Part shown: in pieces, positions 39,713 to 50,319 of the stretch
Layout: each line of letters begins with the position of its first letter
How positions within the stretch are numbered: the first letter of the stretch is position 1
NCBI RefSeq assembly: GCF_026212465.1
Contig: NC_080063.1
Location: 64,501 to 128,500 of the forward strand
Direction of reading: 5' to 3'
Length of the DNA stretch: 64,000 nucleotides
Origin: Amaranthus tricolor
Lineage: Eukaryota; Streptophyta; Magnoliopsida; Caryophyllales; Amaranthaceae
The notes under the pieces: generated by a model
The model's database searches: none
The model's input: the letters and a program-made list of their open reading frames with translations, nothing else
Told to the model about the DNA's origin: nothing
Program-made: the position numbers and the translations under genes

Positions 39713-42700
39713 CAATGACAAATGAACGATGAAGAATGAACAAGGATCAATGATCAATGAAGAATGAACGATGAAGAATGAACAAGGATCAATGCTCAAT
39801 ATCGAATGAACGATGAAGAATGAACAAGGATCAATGATCAATGAAGAATCAACGATGAAGAATGAAAAGGAACAATGATCTATGAAGAATGAACGATGAA
39901 GAATGAATAACGATCAATGATCAATGACGAATGAACGATGAAGAATGAACAAGGATCAATGATCAATTAAGAATCAAGGATAAAGAATGAACAAGGATCA
40001 ATGATCAATGAAGAATGAACGATGAAGAATGAATAAGGATCAATGATCAATGACGAATGAACGATGAAGAATGAACAAGGATCAATGATCAATGACGAAT
40101 GAACGATGAAGAATGAACAAGGATCAATGATCAATGAAGGATGAACGATGAAGAATGAACCAGGAGTAATGGTCAATGACGAATGAACGATGAAGAATGA
40201 ACAAGGATCAATGATCAATGACGAATGAACGATGAAGAATGAATAAGGATCAATGATGAAGGACGAATGAACGATGAAGAATGAACAAGGATCAATGATC
40301 AATGAAGAATGAACGATGAAGAATGAACAAGGAGTAATGGTCAATGACGAATGAACGATGAAGAATGAACAAGGATCAATGATCAATGAAGAATGAACGA
40401 TGAAGAATGAATAAGGATCAATGATCAAAGACGAATGAACGATGAAGAATGAACAAGGATCAATGATCAATGAAGAATGAACGATGAAGAATGAACAAGG
40501 ATCAATGGTCAATGACGAATGAACGATGAAGAATGAACAAGGATCAATGATCAATATCGAATGAACGATGAAGAATGAACAAGGATCAATGATCAATGAA
40601 GAATGAACGATGAAGAATGAACAAGGATCATTGATCAATGACGAATGAACGATGAATAATGAACAAAGATCAATGATCAATGAAGAATGAATGATGAAGA
40701 ATGAACAAGGATTAATGGTCAATGACGAATGAACGATGAAGAATGAACAAGGATCAATGATCAATGACGAATGAACGATGAAGAATGAACAAGGATCAAT
40801 GATCAATGAAGAATGAACGATGAAGAATAAACAAGGATCAATGAAGAATGAACGACGAAGAATGAATAAGGATCAATGATCAATGACGAATGAACGATGA
40901 AGAATGAACAAGGATTAATGATCAATGACGAATGAACGATGAAGAATGAACAAGGATTAATGATCAATGAAGAATGAACGATGAAGAATGAACAAGGATT
41001 AATGGTCAATGACGAATGAACGATGAAGAATGAACAAGGAACAATGATCAATGACGAATGAACGATGAAGAATAAACATGGATCAATGATCAATGAAGAA
41101 TGAACGATGAAGAATGAACAAGGATCAATGATCAATGAAGAATGAACGATGAAGAATGAATAACGATCAATGATTAATGACGAATGAACGATGAAGAATG
41201 AACAAGGATCAATGATCAATGAAGAATGAACGATGAAGAATAAACAAGGATCCATGATCAATGAAGAATGAACGATGAAGAATGAACAAGGATCAATGGT
41301 CAATGACGAATGAACGATGAAGAATGAACAAGGATCAATGGTCAATATCGAATGAACGATGAAGAATGAACAAGGATTAATGATCAATGACGAATGAACG
41401 ATGAAGAATGAACGAGGATCAATGATCAATGACGAATGAACGATGAAGAATGAACAAGGATCAATGATCAATGAAGAATGAACGATGAAGAATGAACAAG
41501 GATCAATGCTCAATATCGAATGAACGATGAAGAATGAACAAGGATCAATGATCAATTAAGAATCAAGGATAAAGAATGAACAAGGATCAATGATCAATGA
41601 AGAATGAACGATGAAGAATGAATAAGGATCAATGATCAATGACGAATGAACGATGAAGAATGAACAAGGATCAATGATCAATGACGAATGAACGATGAAG
41701 AATGAACAAGGATCAATGATCAATGAAGGATGAACGATGAAGAATGAACCAGGAGTAATGGTCAATGACGAATGAACGATGAAGAATGAACAAGGATCAA
41801 TGATCAATGACGAATGAACGATGAAGAATGAATAAGGATCAATGATGAATGACGAATGAACGATGAAGAATGAACAAGGATCAATGATCAATGAAGAATG
41901 AACGATGAAGAATGAACAAGGAGTAATGGTCAATGACGAATGAACGATGAAGAATGAACAAGGATCAATGATCAATGAAGAATGAACGATGAAGAATGAA
42001 TAAGGATCAATGATCAAAGACGAATGAACGATGAAGAATGAACAAGGATCAATGATCAATGAAGAATGAACGATGAAGAATGAACAAGGATCAATGATCA
42101 ATGAAGAATGAACGATGAAGAATAAACAAGGATCAATGATCAATGAAGAATGAACGATGAAGAATGAACAAGGATTAATGGTCAATGACGAATGAACGAT
42201 GAAGAATGAACAAGGATCAATGATCAATGACGAATGAACGATGAAGAATGAACGAGGATCAATGATCAATGACGAAATGAACAAGGATCAATGATCAATG
42301 ACGAATGAACGATGAAGAATGTACGAGGATCAATGATCAATGACGAATGAACGATGAAGAATGAACAAGGATCAATGATCAATGAAGAATGAACGATGAA
42401 GAATGAACAAGGATCAATGCTCAATATCGGATGAACGATGAAGAATCAACAAGGATCAATGATCAATGAAGAATGAACGATGTAGAATGAACAAGGATCA
42501 ATGATCAATGAAGAATGAACGATGAAGAATGAACAAGGATCAATGGTCAATGACGAAAGAACGATGAAGAATGAACAAGGATCAATGATCGATGAAGAAT
42601 GAACAAGGATCAATGATCAATGAAGAATGAACGATGAAGAATGAACAAGGATCAATGGTCAATGACGACTGAACGATGAAGAATGAATAAAGATCTATGA

Positions 42701-43100
42701 TCAAAGAAGAATGAACGATGAAGAATGAACAAGGATTAATGGTCAATTACGAATGAACGATAAAGAATGAACAAGGATCAATGATCAATGAAGAATGAAC
42801 GATGAAGAATGAACAAGCATCAATGATCAATGAAGAATGAACGATGAAGAATGAACAAGGATCAATGCTCAATATAGAATGAACGATGAAGAATGAACAA
42901 GGATCAATGATCAATGAAGAATGAACGATGAAGAATGAACAAGGATCAATGGTCAATGACGAATGAACGATGAAGAATGAACAAGGATCAATGATCAATG
43001 AAGAATGAACGATGAAGAATGAACAAGGATCAATGGTCAATGACGAATGAACGATGAAGAATGAACAAGGATCAATGATCGATGAAGAATGAACAAGGAT
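39713..43100. repeat. Satellite block 3, 42-bp unit (about 80 copies)
   Basis: Same satellite family. Notable variants are TTAAGAATCAAGGATAAAG near 39966 and 41557, GAACCAGGAGTAATGG near 40158 and 41747, and a unit one heptamer short (35 bp) near 40835. Two internal segments starting near 39966 and 41556 share the same variant order, a partial higher-order repeat. From about 42125 the block belongs to the 7,219-bp-period duplication. No gene is visible. Confidence 0.96.
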
Positions 43101-46100
43101 TTCCTTTACTTTTTCCAAAATTTCGAACGGTCCATCAATTCTAGCACTTAACTTTGATTTCCTTTGTGTGGGAAACCTATCCTTTCTCAAGTAAATCCAT
43201 ACTAAGTCACCTTCTTTGAAAATCACTTCTTTTCTCTTTTGGTCCACTTTCTCTTTAACCTTATTATTCATTTTCTCAATCTTTTCCACAACTTGTTTAT
43301 GCAACTTTTGGATCTCATTAGCTCTAGTCTCGGCATCATGGCTAAACTTCAAAGGTGTAGGAAAAGGCGTAAGATCTATAGGGGTTAAAGGATTAAGGCC
43401 ATAAACTATAAAGAAAGGAGAAAAACCGGTGGTCTTGCTAGGAACTCGATTATAAGCAAATTCAGCATGTGGTAGCAATTGTTCCCATTGTTTAGGATTC
43501 TTAGTAATGAGGGCACGCAACAAGGTTCCTAAGGTCCTATTGGTTACTTCGGTTTGTCCATCAGTCTGAGGGTGGCTAGAACTACTAAAGTTAAGCTTGG
43601 TTCCCATCTTTTTCCACAAAGTAAGCCAAAAATGACTAAGAAACTTTGAGTCTCTATCACTTACCATACTTCTTGCTATCCCATGTAGTCTTACTATTTC
43701 TTTAAAATAAAGATTAGCAATGTTAACAGCATCATGTGTAGTATGACAAGGAATGAAATGGGCCATCTTAGAAAACCTATCAACAACAACCATAATGGAA
43801 TCCTTATTGTTAGAGGTTCTAGGTAGTCCGGTTATGAAGTCTAAGCTCACATCTTCCCATGGATTTTGTGGTGTAGGAAGAGGTTGGTAAAGACCTTGAG
43901 ACGTTTTGTGGGCTTTGGCTTTTAGGCATTGCACACACCTCTTAATAATATGAATGACATCTTTAGCAAGTTTCGGCCAAAAGAAGGTCTCACTCACTAG
44001 AGCTATGGTCTTTTCTTCCCCAAAATGTCCTCCAAGTCCTCCCTCATGATATTCCTTAATTAAGGTCTCCCTAACACTATGTCTGGGCACACATAATTGA
44101 TTACCTCGAAAGAGATATCCTTGAAAGAGGTAAAAAAGTCCTTGAGGTTTGTTATGACATTTTTCAAATATTTCTCCAAAATCAACATCATCAATATAAC
44201 ATTCTTTTAACAATTCCATCCCAACAACCTTAGTATTCAAAGTACTCAAAAGCAAGTATCTCCTAGATAAAGCATCAGCTCCGGTGTTTAATTTACCCGC
44301 TTTGTGTTTAATGGTGAAATGAAAGGTTTGTAGGAACTCGACCCACTTAGCATGTCTAGATTGAAGTTTGTGTTGGCTTTGAATGAATTTTAAGGCCTCA
44401 TGGTCAGAATGTAACACAAATTCTTTTGCAATCAAATAATGTCTCCAATGTTCTAAACATCTAATAATAGCATAAAACTCTTTATCATAAGTAGAATACT
44501 TCCTTTTAGCATCATTGAGTTTTTCACTAAAGTAAGCAAGGGGTTTGTTGTTTTGAGTAAGAACACCTCCAATACCTACCCCAGATGCGTCACATTCTAC
44601 TTCAAAGATATCCTCAAAATTAGGCAAAGCTAGAACAGGTGCGGTGGTAAGTTTGTCTTTGATGGTGTCAAAGGCTGCTTGTGCTTTGGAATTCCATTCT
44701 ATGGTCTTATGTTTTGTGAGTTCGGTGATAGGGGCCATGATTGAACTAAAGTTTGGGACAAACCTCCTATAAAAAGAAGCTAAACCATGAAATGATCTAA
44801 CTTGGTGAATGGTGGTAGGAACAGGCCAGTCTCTAATAGCTTCAACTTTCTTTTCATCCGCTTTTATCCCCTCAATTGACACAATAAACCCAAGAAATTT
44901 TACTGATTCCGAAAAGAATTGACACTTTTCCAAATTACCATACAATTTTTCTTTAGCCAATACACTAAAAACTTGATGCAAATGTTTAACATGCTCGTCT
45001 TCACTTTGACTATACACCAAGATATCATCAAAATAAACCACAACAAATTGACCCAAGAAAGGCTTTAAAGTTTGGTTCATAAGTCTCATAAAGGTAGAAG
45101 GTGCATTAGACAACCCAAAGGGCATGACTAACCATTCATAAAGTCCTTCTTTAGTTTTAAATGCGGTTTTCCATTCATCCCCTTCATAAATTCTAACTTG
45201 GTGATATCCACTCCTAAGGTCGATTTTAGAAAAAACTTTCGAACCATATAAATCATCTAACAAGTCATTGAGTCTAGGTATTGGAAATCTATACTTGATG
45301 GTGATTCTATTAATGGCTCTACTGTCCACACACATCCTCATTTCTCCAGTTTTCTTAGGCACAAGTAAGGTAGGGACGGCACAAGGACTTATGGACTCTC
45401 TAATCAAACCTTTAGCTAACAATTCATCAACTTGTCTCCTAATTTCTTCGGTCTCTTTAGGATTAGTTCTATAGGCTGGTTTGTTAGGTAATGTGGAACC
45501 GGGAATGAAATCAATCTTATGTTGTATGTCCCTTTTTGGTGGAAGTCCATTAGGTATCTCAATAGGAAAAACATGCGCAAATTCATCAAGTAAAGGCACA
45601 AGCAAAGGGTGATCATGCAAAACAGATTCGGTTTCATCATTTAGCAATAACAATTCTTTTCGTTCCACAAATTCATGTTGTTCACTTTTAAGTATAGGAA
45701 TCAAAGAATGAAAATTTGTTAAAGTTGCTTGTAATTTAGAATTATGGCCAGGTGCATATGGAGCTAACGTGATCTTTTTCTTATTTAAAACAAAAGTATG
45801 TGTATTTTTAAAGCCATCATGCATAACTTTTCTATCATATTGCCAAGGTCTTCCTAATAAAACATGACATGCATCCATAGGTATAACATCACATAAAAGA
45901 CTCTCCTTATAACTATTGCCTATTGAAAACGATAGTAAAACTTGAGAGTTTACAGGAATACCTTTGTTTTGATTCAACCATTGAATCATGTATGGCTCGG
46001 GGTGTGGAGTGGCGGTGAGATTAAGCTTGTCCACCATGGTCTTTGAAGCGACATTAGTGCAACTTCCTCCATCAATGATAAGCGAACAGATCTTACCTTT

Positions 46101-47234
46101 AACCGTACATTTTGTGTGGAATATTGCTTCCCTTTGTGGGTTTGGATCTTTGGCTTTGACCCCACTAAGAGCTCTTCGCATAACCAATAATTCTCCTTCA
46201 TCTGGATATATCATTTCCTCATCAAGTTCAGCATTGTCACAGAAATCCTCCTCGTTTTCCTCTTGATGATCATCAAATTCAACCAAGTTCACCATTTTTC
46301 GGTTTGGGCATTCGGATGAGATATGTCCTAAGCCTTGACACTTAAAACATCTCCTAGGTGTGAATGAATTGGTGTTTGCTTTGGGTGTATTGGGTACGCT
46401 TACGGGCTGCTTTAAATGATTATTTTGCAAAGCTTTTGAATCTTGCGAATGGGCTTTAGAATAGGGATGGGGAGTGTTCTTTTGGTAGGAATTGAAATTG
46501 GTCGTTCTTGCTGAAGTGAAACGTGAGGTTTCCTTCATTTTAGTTCTTTGTTGTTTTTCCACTTTATGTGCAAGGTTAATTAAATCATCAAGGCAAGCAT
46601 AAGGTTGTAATTCAACAATGTTTCTGATTTTTGAATCTAAACCATTTAAAAATCTTACCAAAGTTTGATGATCATCCTCCTTAAGGTCGCACCTCATTAT
46701 CATTGTCTCGAACTCTCGACCATACTCTTCTACACTCCTGCCATCTTGTTGTAGATGTTGAAGTTTGGTGAAATTCTCTTGCATGTAGTATGAAGGCAGA
46801 AACTTTTCCTTCATTTGCTTCTTCATCTTTTCCCATGATCTAATCTTGTCTTTCCCTTCTCTTTCTCGTTTTGCACATTTGCTAGCCCACCAAGTAGAAG
46901 CATATTTGCGCAATTTTAATGCTACTATCTTTACCTTCTTTTCTTCATCCGTATTCTTGTAATCAAATACTCTTTCAACGGTTCTTACCCATTCAAGGAA
47001 CTCATCTCCATCTAATCTTCCTTCAAATTCTGGAATGTCGACTCTAAGATCATCTCCACGGCTTGTTTGCCTACTAACTTTAGGACTTTCAGACTCATAA
47101 TCCCCACCTTCCCTTAAGGTGCGTTTTAGGTCTAGATACTCTTTAAGTTGGGTTTGTAGGTATTTAATGGTGGCATTTTGCTCTTCAACAATTCTGCTCA
47201 AATCACTTGTTTCTCCTTCACCACTTTGAGACAT
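42747..47234 (-). CDS. Ty3/gypsy gag-pol polyprotein (element 2, copy A) fused to satellite frame
   Basis: 1,495 codons from ATG 47234; codons 1-1378 are element and 1379-1495 are satellite. In order: a Gag region at about 60-235; zinc knuckle 296-309 (CFKC, H, C); aspartic protease with D388 in the motif IIDGGS; reverse transcriptase from about 560 with YFDD at 734-737; RNase H with D882 (ECDASG) and D987 (GADALS). Integrase begins at about 1062 with an HHCC finger (C1100, C1103) and a DDE triad D1132, D1193, E1229; the last two are separated by 35 residues as usual. A GPF motif follows near the break. All catalytic residues appear present and no stop or frameshift interrupts the frame. The polyprotein lacks only its last C-terminal part. 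The satellite tail is a repetitive hydrophobic 14-residue peptide. Enzymes could in principle be produced, but without a 3' LTR this copy cannot complete a normal cycle. Confidence 0.95.
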   Translation of the reverse strand: MSQSGEGETSDLSRIVEEQNATIKYLQTQLKEYLDLKRTLREGGDYESESPKVSRQTSRGDDLRVDIPEFEGRLDGDEFLEWVRTVERVFDYKNTDEEKKVKIVALKLRKYASTWWASKCAKREREGKDKIRSWEKMKKQMKEKFLPSYYMQENFTKLQHLQQDGRSVEEYGREFETMIMRCDLKEDDHQTLVRFLNGLDSKIRNIVELQPYACLDDLINLAHKVEKQQRTKMKETSRFTSARTTNFNSYQKNTPHPYSKAHSQDSKALQNNHLKQPVSVPNTPKANTNSFTPRRCFKCQGLGHISSECPNRKMVNLVEFDDHQEENEEDFCDNAELDEEMIYPDEGELLVMRRALSGVKAKDPNPQREAIFHTKCTVKGKICSLIIDGGSCTNVASKTMVDKLNLTATPHPEPYMIQWLNQNKGIPVNSQVLLSFSIGNSYKESLLCDVIPMDACHVLLGRPWQYDRKVMHDGFKNTHTFVLNKKKITLAPYAPGHNSKLQATLTNFHSLIPILKSEQHEFVERKELLLLNDETESVLHDHPLLVPLLDEFAHVFPIEIPNGLPPKRDIQHKIDFIPGSTLPNKPAYRTNPKETEEIRRQVDELLAKGLIRESISPCAVPTLLVPKKTGEMRMCVDSRAINRITIKYRFPIPRLNDLLDDLYGSKVFSKIDLRSGYHQVRIYEGDEWKTAFKTKEGLYEWLVMPFGLSNAPSTFMRLMNQTLKPFLGQFVVVYFDDILVYSQSEDEHVKHLHQVFSVLAKEKLYGNLEKCQFFSESVKFLGFIVSIEGIKADEKKVEAIRDWPVPTTIHQVRSFHGLASFYRRFVPNFSSIMAPITELTKHKTIEWNSKAQAAFDTIKDKLTTAPVLALPNFEDIFEVECDASGVGIGGVLTQNNKPLAYFSEKLNDAKRKYSTYDKEFYAIIRCLEHWRHYLIAKEFVLHSDHEALKFIQSQHKLQSRHAKWVEFLQTFHFTIKHKAGKLNTGADALSRRYLLLSTLNTKVVGMELLKECYIDDVDFGEIFEKCHNKPQGLFYLFQGYLFRGNQLCVPRHSVRETLIKEYHEGGLGGHFGEEKTIALVSETFFWPKLAKDVIHIIKRCVQCLKAKAHKTSQGLYQPLPTPQNPWEDVSLDFITGLPRTSNNKDSIMVVVDRFSKMAHFIPCHTTHDAVNIANLYFKEIVRLHGIARSMVSDRDSKFLSHFWLTLWKKMGTKLNFSSSSHPQTDGQTEVTNRTLGTLLRALITKNPKQWEQLLPHAEFAYNRVPSKTTGFSPFFIVYGLNPLTPIDLTPFPTPLKFSHDAETRANEIQKLHKQVVEKIEKMNNKVKEKVDQKRKEVIFKEGDLVWIYLRKDRFPTQRKSKLSARIDGPFEILEKVKEILVHSSSIIDPCSFFIVHSSLTIDPCSFFIVHSSLIIDPCSFFIVHSSLTIDPCSFFIVHSSLIIDPCSFFIVHSILSIDPCSFFIVHSSLIIDACSFFIVHSSLIIDPCSFFIVHS

Positions 47235-47280
47235 GGTGTTATGCTTTGTGAATGAACGAAATTAAGGCTCGGAGCGTAGC

Positions 47281-47296
47281 CTTGGCTCTGATACCA
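47281..47296 (-). other. Primer-binding site for initiator tRNA-Met, element 2 copy A
   Basis: On the minus strand TGGTATCAGAGCCAAG, three bases from the LTR end. The first 13 bases are the standard plant initiator tRNA-Met primer site. The small gag-only element uses the same primer class. Confidence 0.93.
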
Positions 47297-47669
47297 AGAT
47301 GATATAGATTGGTATGCCTCAAAACAAAACCAAGCTATAAGCACACGTAGTTTGCTGTTTTCGTTTAATGAATTTGTTTTTGTGATTTTTGTGGTTTTAT
47401 AACAAGGGAAAAATGAAATGTATGTGTTGATTTTTCAAACTGAAAATGGCTTGCCAAAGGTTGCTTCGATACAGATACACCACGAAACAAATCTAAGGGC
47501 TCCTAAGAACACATTCAAACTTTAGCCAAAAGTATGAAAAGCATAGGAACTTCAAATTACTTAAACTAATCCAAGTTAAAGTAAATTGCAAATAAGAACA
47601 AGGAAAATTGCTCAAAGGGTTGTGTTTGTATTATGCAAGCTGAATGCCTTCATTACATGAACTACAAGC

Positions 47670-47678
47670 CTATTTATA
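47670..47678 (-). promoter_or_regulatory. Probable LTR TATA box (TATAAATAG), copy A
   Basis: TATAAATAG on the minus strand near the middle of the LTR is a good plant TATA match. It points transcription left into gag-pol and on into satellite block 3. The equivalent in copy B is 54889-54897. Confidence 0.55.
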
Positions 47679-48447
47679 CTAAAAGGAAATCAGCCCAACA
47701 AAAAATAAATAAAAAAAAAAAAAAAAATTAAATTAAAAAGCAAAAAAATCAGAATGTTGCTTGTTTCTTAACGGCTAGGAATCCACTTGCAAGTCCACTT
47801 GCAAGTTGCATCTTACAATCTTCTATGGAAATAATTAGGCTATTTTGTAGTGCATAGCTATATCTTACAAAGTCTTCATAGGCTATTTTCTAGGCTGATT
47901 TGTTTTTTGTAGAAAAGATCTTCATGTAATAATGAACCAAAATCAGATTTCCCAACGGCTGAATTCTTGTATGATTTGCAAATATCTTCATATGTCCTTG
48001 GTTTATTTGCTGTCTCAAACAACTTGATTTTGCTAAATATATTTTTTTAATCTTCCACTTGCTGAACCTTCATATTTATATTCTTCATATTTCCTTGGTT
48101 TATTTGCTTGATATTTTCAGCTGCTTGCTTGCGTTTCAATCGCATAATATTCGACCCATGAGCAAAATTAAATACTAAACTCAAATAAAAGAAAAGTACA
48201 ACTCGACTAACTAAGCATGAGAAATGATTAAGCTTGATCCTAAACCTGGCTTAAATCATTTCGAAGAAAACAAAAGACCCAAATACTCGAAATAAAATAA
48301 ACGACTTAAATAATAAAACGACCCAAAAAAAAAAAGAAGACTTAGTTTATGACTACGAAATTAAAGGATTTCAGTTTTGGACCTTGAATTTTAGCGTCTT
48401 CCATTTGATGCATCATTATATTGATCTTGGCTAGCTCAGCAGAACTA

Positions 48448-48467
48448 GATGTAGGTGATCCTACATC
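48448..48467. other. Perfect 8-bp stem hairpin at the outer LTR end, copy A
   Basis: GATGTAGG, loop TGAT, CCTACATC. It lies one base inside the outer terminus of the element 2 LTR. The identical hairpin in copy B is at 55667-55686. Confidence 0.8.
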
Positions 48468-48468
48468 A

Positions 48469-50319
48469 ATCAATGATCAATGAAGAATGAACGATGAAGA
48501 ATGAACAAGGATCAATGATCAATGAAGAATGAACGATGAAGAATGAACAAGGATTAATGGTCAATGACGAATGAACGATGAAGAATGAACAAGGATCAAT
48601 GATCAATGACGAATGAACGATGAAGAATGAACGAGGATCAATGAACAATGACGAATGAACGATGAAGAATGAACAAGGATCAATGATCAATGAAGAATGA
48701 ACGATGAAGAATGAACAAGGATCAATGCTCAATATCGAATGAACGATGAAGAATGAACAAGGATCAATGATCAATGAAGAATGAACGATGAAGAATAAAC
48801 AAGGATCAATGATCAATGAAGAATGAACGATGAAGAATGAACAAGGATCAATGGTCAATGACGAATGAACGATGAAGAATGAACAAGGATCAATGATCAA
48901 TGAAGAATTAAAGATGAAGAATCAACAAGGATTAATGCTCAATATCGAATGAACGATGAAGAATGAACAAGGATCAATGATCAATGAAGAATGAACGATG
49001 AAGAATGAACAAGGATCATTGATCAATGACGAATGAACGATGAAGAATGAACAAGGATCAATGATCAATGAAGAATGAATGATGAAGAATGAACAAGGAT
49101 TAATGGTCAATGACGAATGAACGATGAAGAATGAACAAGGATCAATGATCAATGACGAATGAACGATGAAGAATGAACAAGGATCAATGATCAATGAAGA
49201 ATGAACGATGAAGAATGAACAAGGATCAATGATCAATGAAGAATGAACGATGAAGAATGAACAAGGATCAATGCTCAATATCGAATGAACGATGAAGAAT
49301 GAACAAGGATCAATGATCAATTAAGAATCAAGGATAAAGAATGAACAAGGATCAATGATCAATGAAGAATGAACGATGAAGAATGAACAAGGATTAATGG
49401 TCAATGACGAATGAACGATGAAGAATGAACAAGGATCAATGATCAATGACGAATGAACGATGAAGAATGAACGAGGATCAATGATCAATGACGAAATGAA
49501 CAAGGATCAATGATCAATGACGAATGAACGATGAAGAATGTACGAGGATCAATGATCAATGACGAATGAACGATGAAGAATGAACAAGGATCAATGATCA
49601 ATGAAGAATGAACGATGAAGAATGAACAAGGATCAATGCTCAATATCGGATGAACGATGAAGAATCAACAAGGATCAATGATCAATGAAGAATGAACGAT
49701 GTAGAATGAACAAGGATCAATGATCAATGAAGAATGAACGATGAAGAATGAACAAGGATCAATGGTCAATGACGAAAGAACGATGAAGAATGAACAAGGA
49801 TCAATGATCGATGAAGAATGAACAAGGATCAATGATCAATGAAGAATGAACGATGAAGAATGAACAAGGATCAATGGTCAATGACGACTGAACGATGAAG
49901 AATGAATAAAGATCTATGATCAAAGAAGAATGAACGATGAAGAATGAACAAGGATTAATGGTCAATTACGAATGAACGATAAAGAATGAACAAGGATCAA
50001 TGATCAATGAAGAATGAACGATGAAGAATGAACAAGCATCAATGATCAATGAAGAATGAACGATGAAGAATGAACAAGGATCAATGCTCAATATAGAATG
50101 AACGATGAAGAATGAACAAGGATCAATGATCAATGAAGAATGAACGATGAAGAATGAACAAGGATCAATGGTCAATGACGAATGAACGATGAAGAATGAA
50201 CAAGGATCAATGATCAATGAAGAATGAACGATGAAGAATGAACAAGGATCAATGGTCAATGACGAATGAACGATGAAGAATGAACAAGGATCAATGATCG
50301 ATGAAGAATGAACAAGGAT
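48469..50319. repeat. Satellite block 4, 42-bp unit (about 44 copies)
   Basis: Satellite between the two gypsy copies. The left part (48469-49228) matches the satellite right of copy B, and the right part (49344-50319) matches the satellite left of copy A. About 115 bp (49229-49343) is not shared between the copies and contains the TTAAGAATCAAGGATAAAG variant. No gene is visible. Confidence 0.96.

Larger units (their letters stand above)
43101..48468 (-). mobile_element. Ty3/gypsy LTR retrotransposon 2, copy A, 3'-truncated
   Basis: 5,368 bp on the minus strand: LTR 47300-48468, primer site, short leader, gag-pol. The 3' end joins satellite at AACAAGGAT (43092-43100). No polypurine tract or 3' LTR follows. 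Satellite on the LTR side resumes as ATCAATGATC. The two flanks, GGAT and ATCAATG, would rejoin into an ordinary unit with a two-base overlap, so little or no satellite was lost at the truncation. A similar satellite stretch without the element is at about 58806-58890. Confidence 0.93.
47300..48468 (-). repeat. 5' LTR of element 2, copy A (1,169 bp)
   Basis: In element orientation it runs from TGATGTAGGATC to CTATATCA. The inner edge is set by the primer-binding site and the outer edge by satellite. It contains an A-rich stretch at 47701-47740. The outermost 20 bases form a hairpin, described separately. There is no 3' LTR partner. Confidence 0.82.

Noticed and set aside
39713..39717. CAATG after the element 1 LTR as proof of a target duplication
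   Set aside because: The partner side is lost and CAATG occurs about twice per satellite unit, so this alone proves nothing.
47701..47740. Poly-A run as the tail of a SINE or processed retrocopy
   Set aside because: It lies inside the element 2 LTR, is present in both copies, and has no target duplication or adjoining retrocopy.
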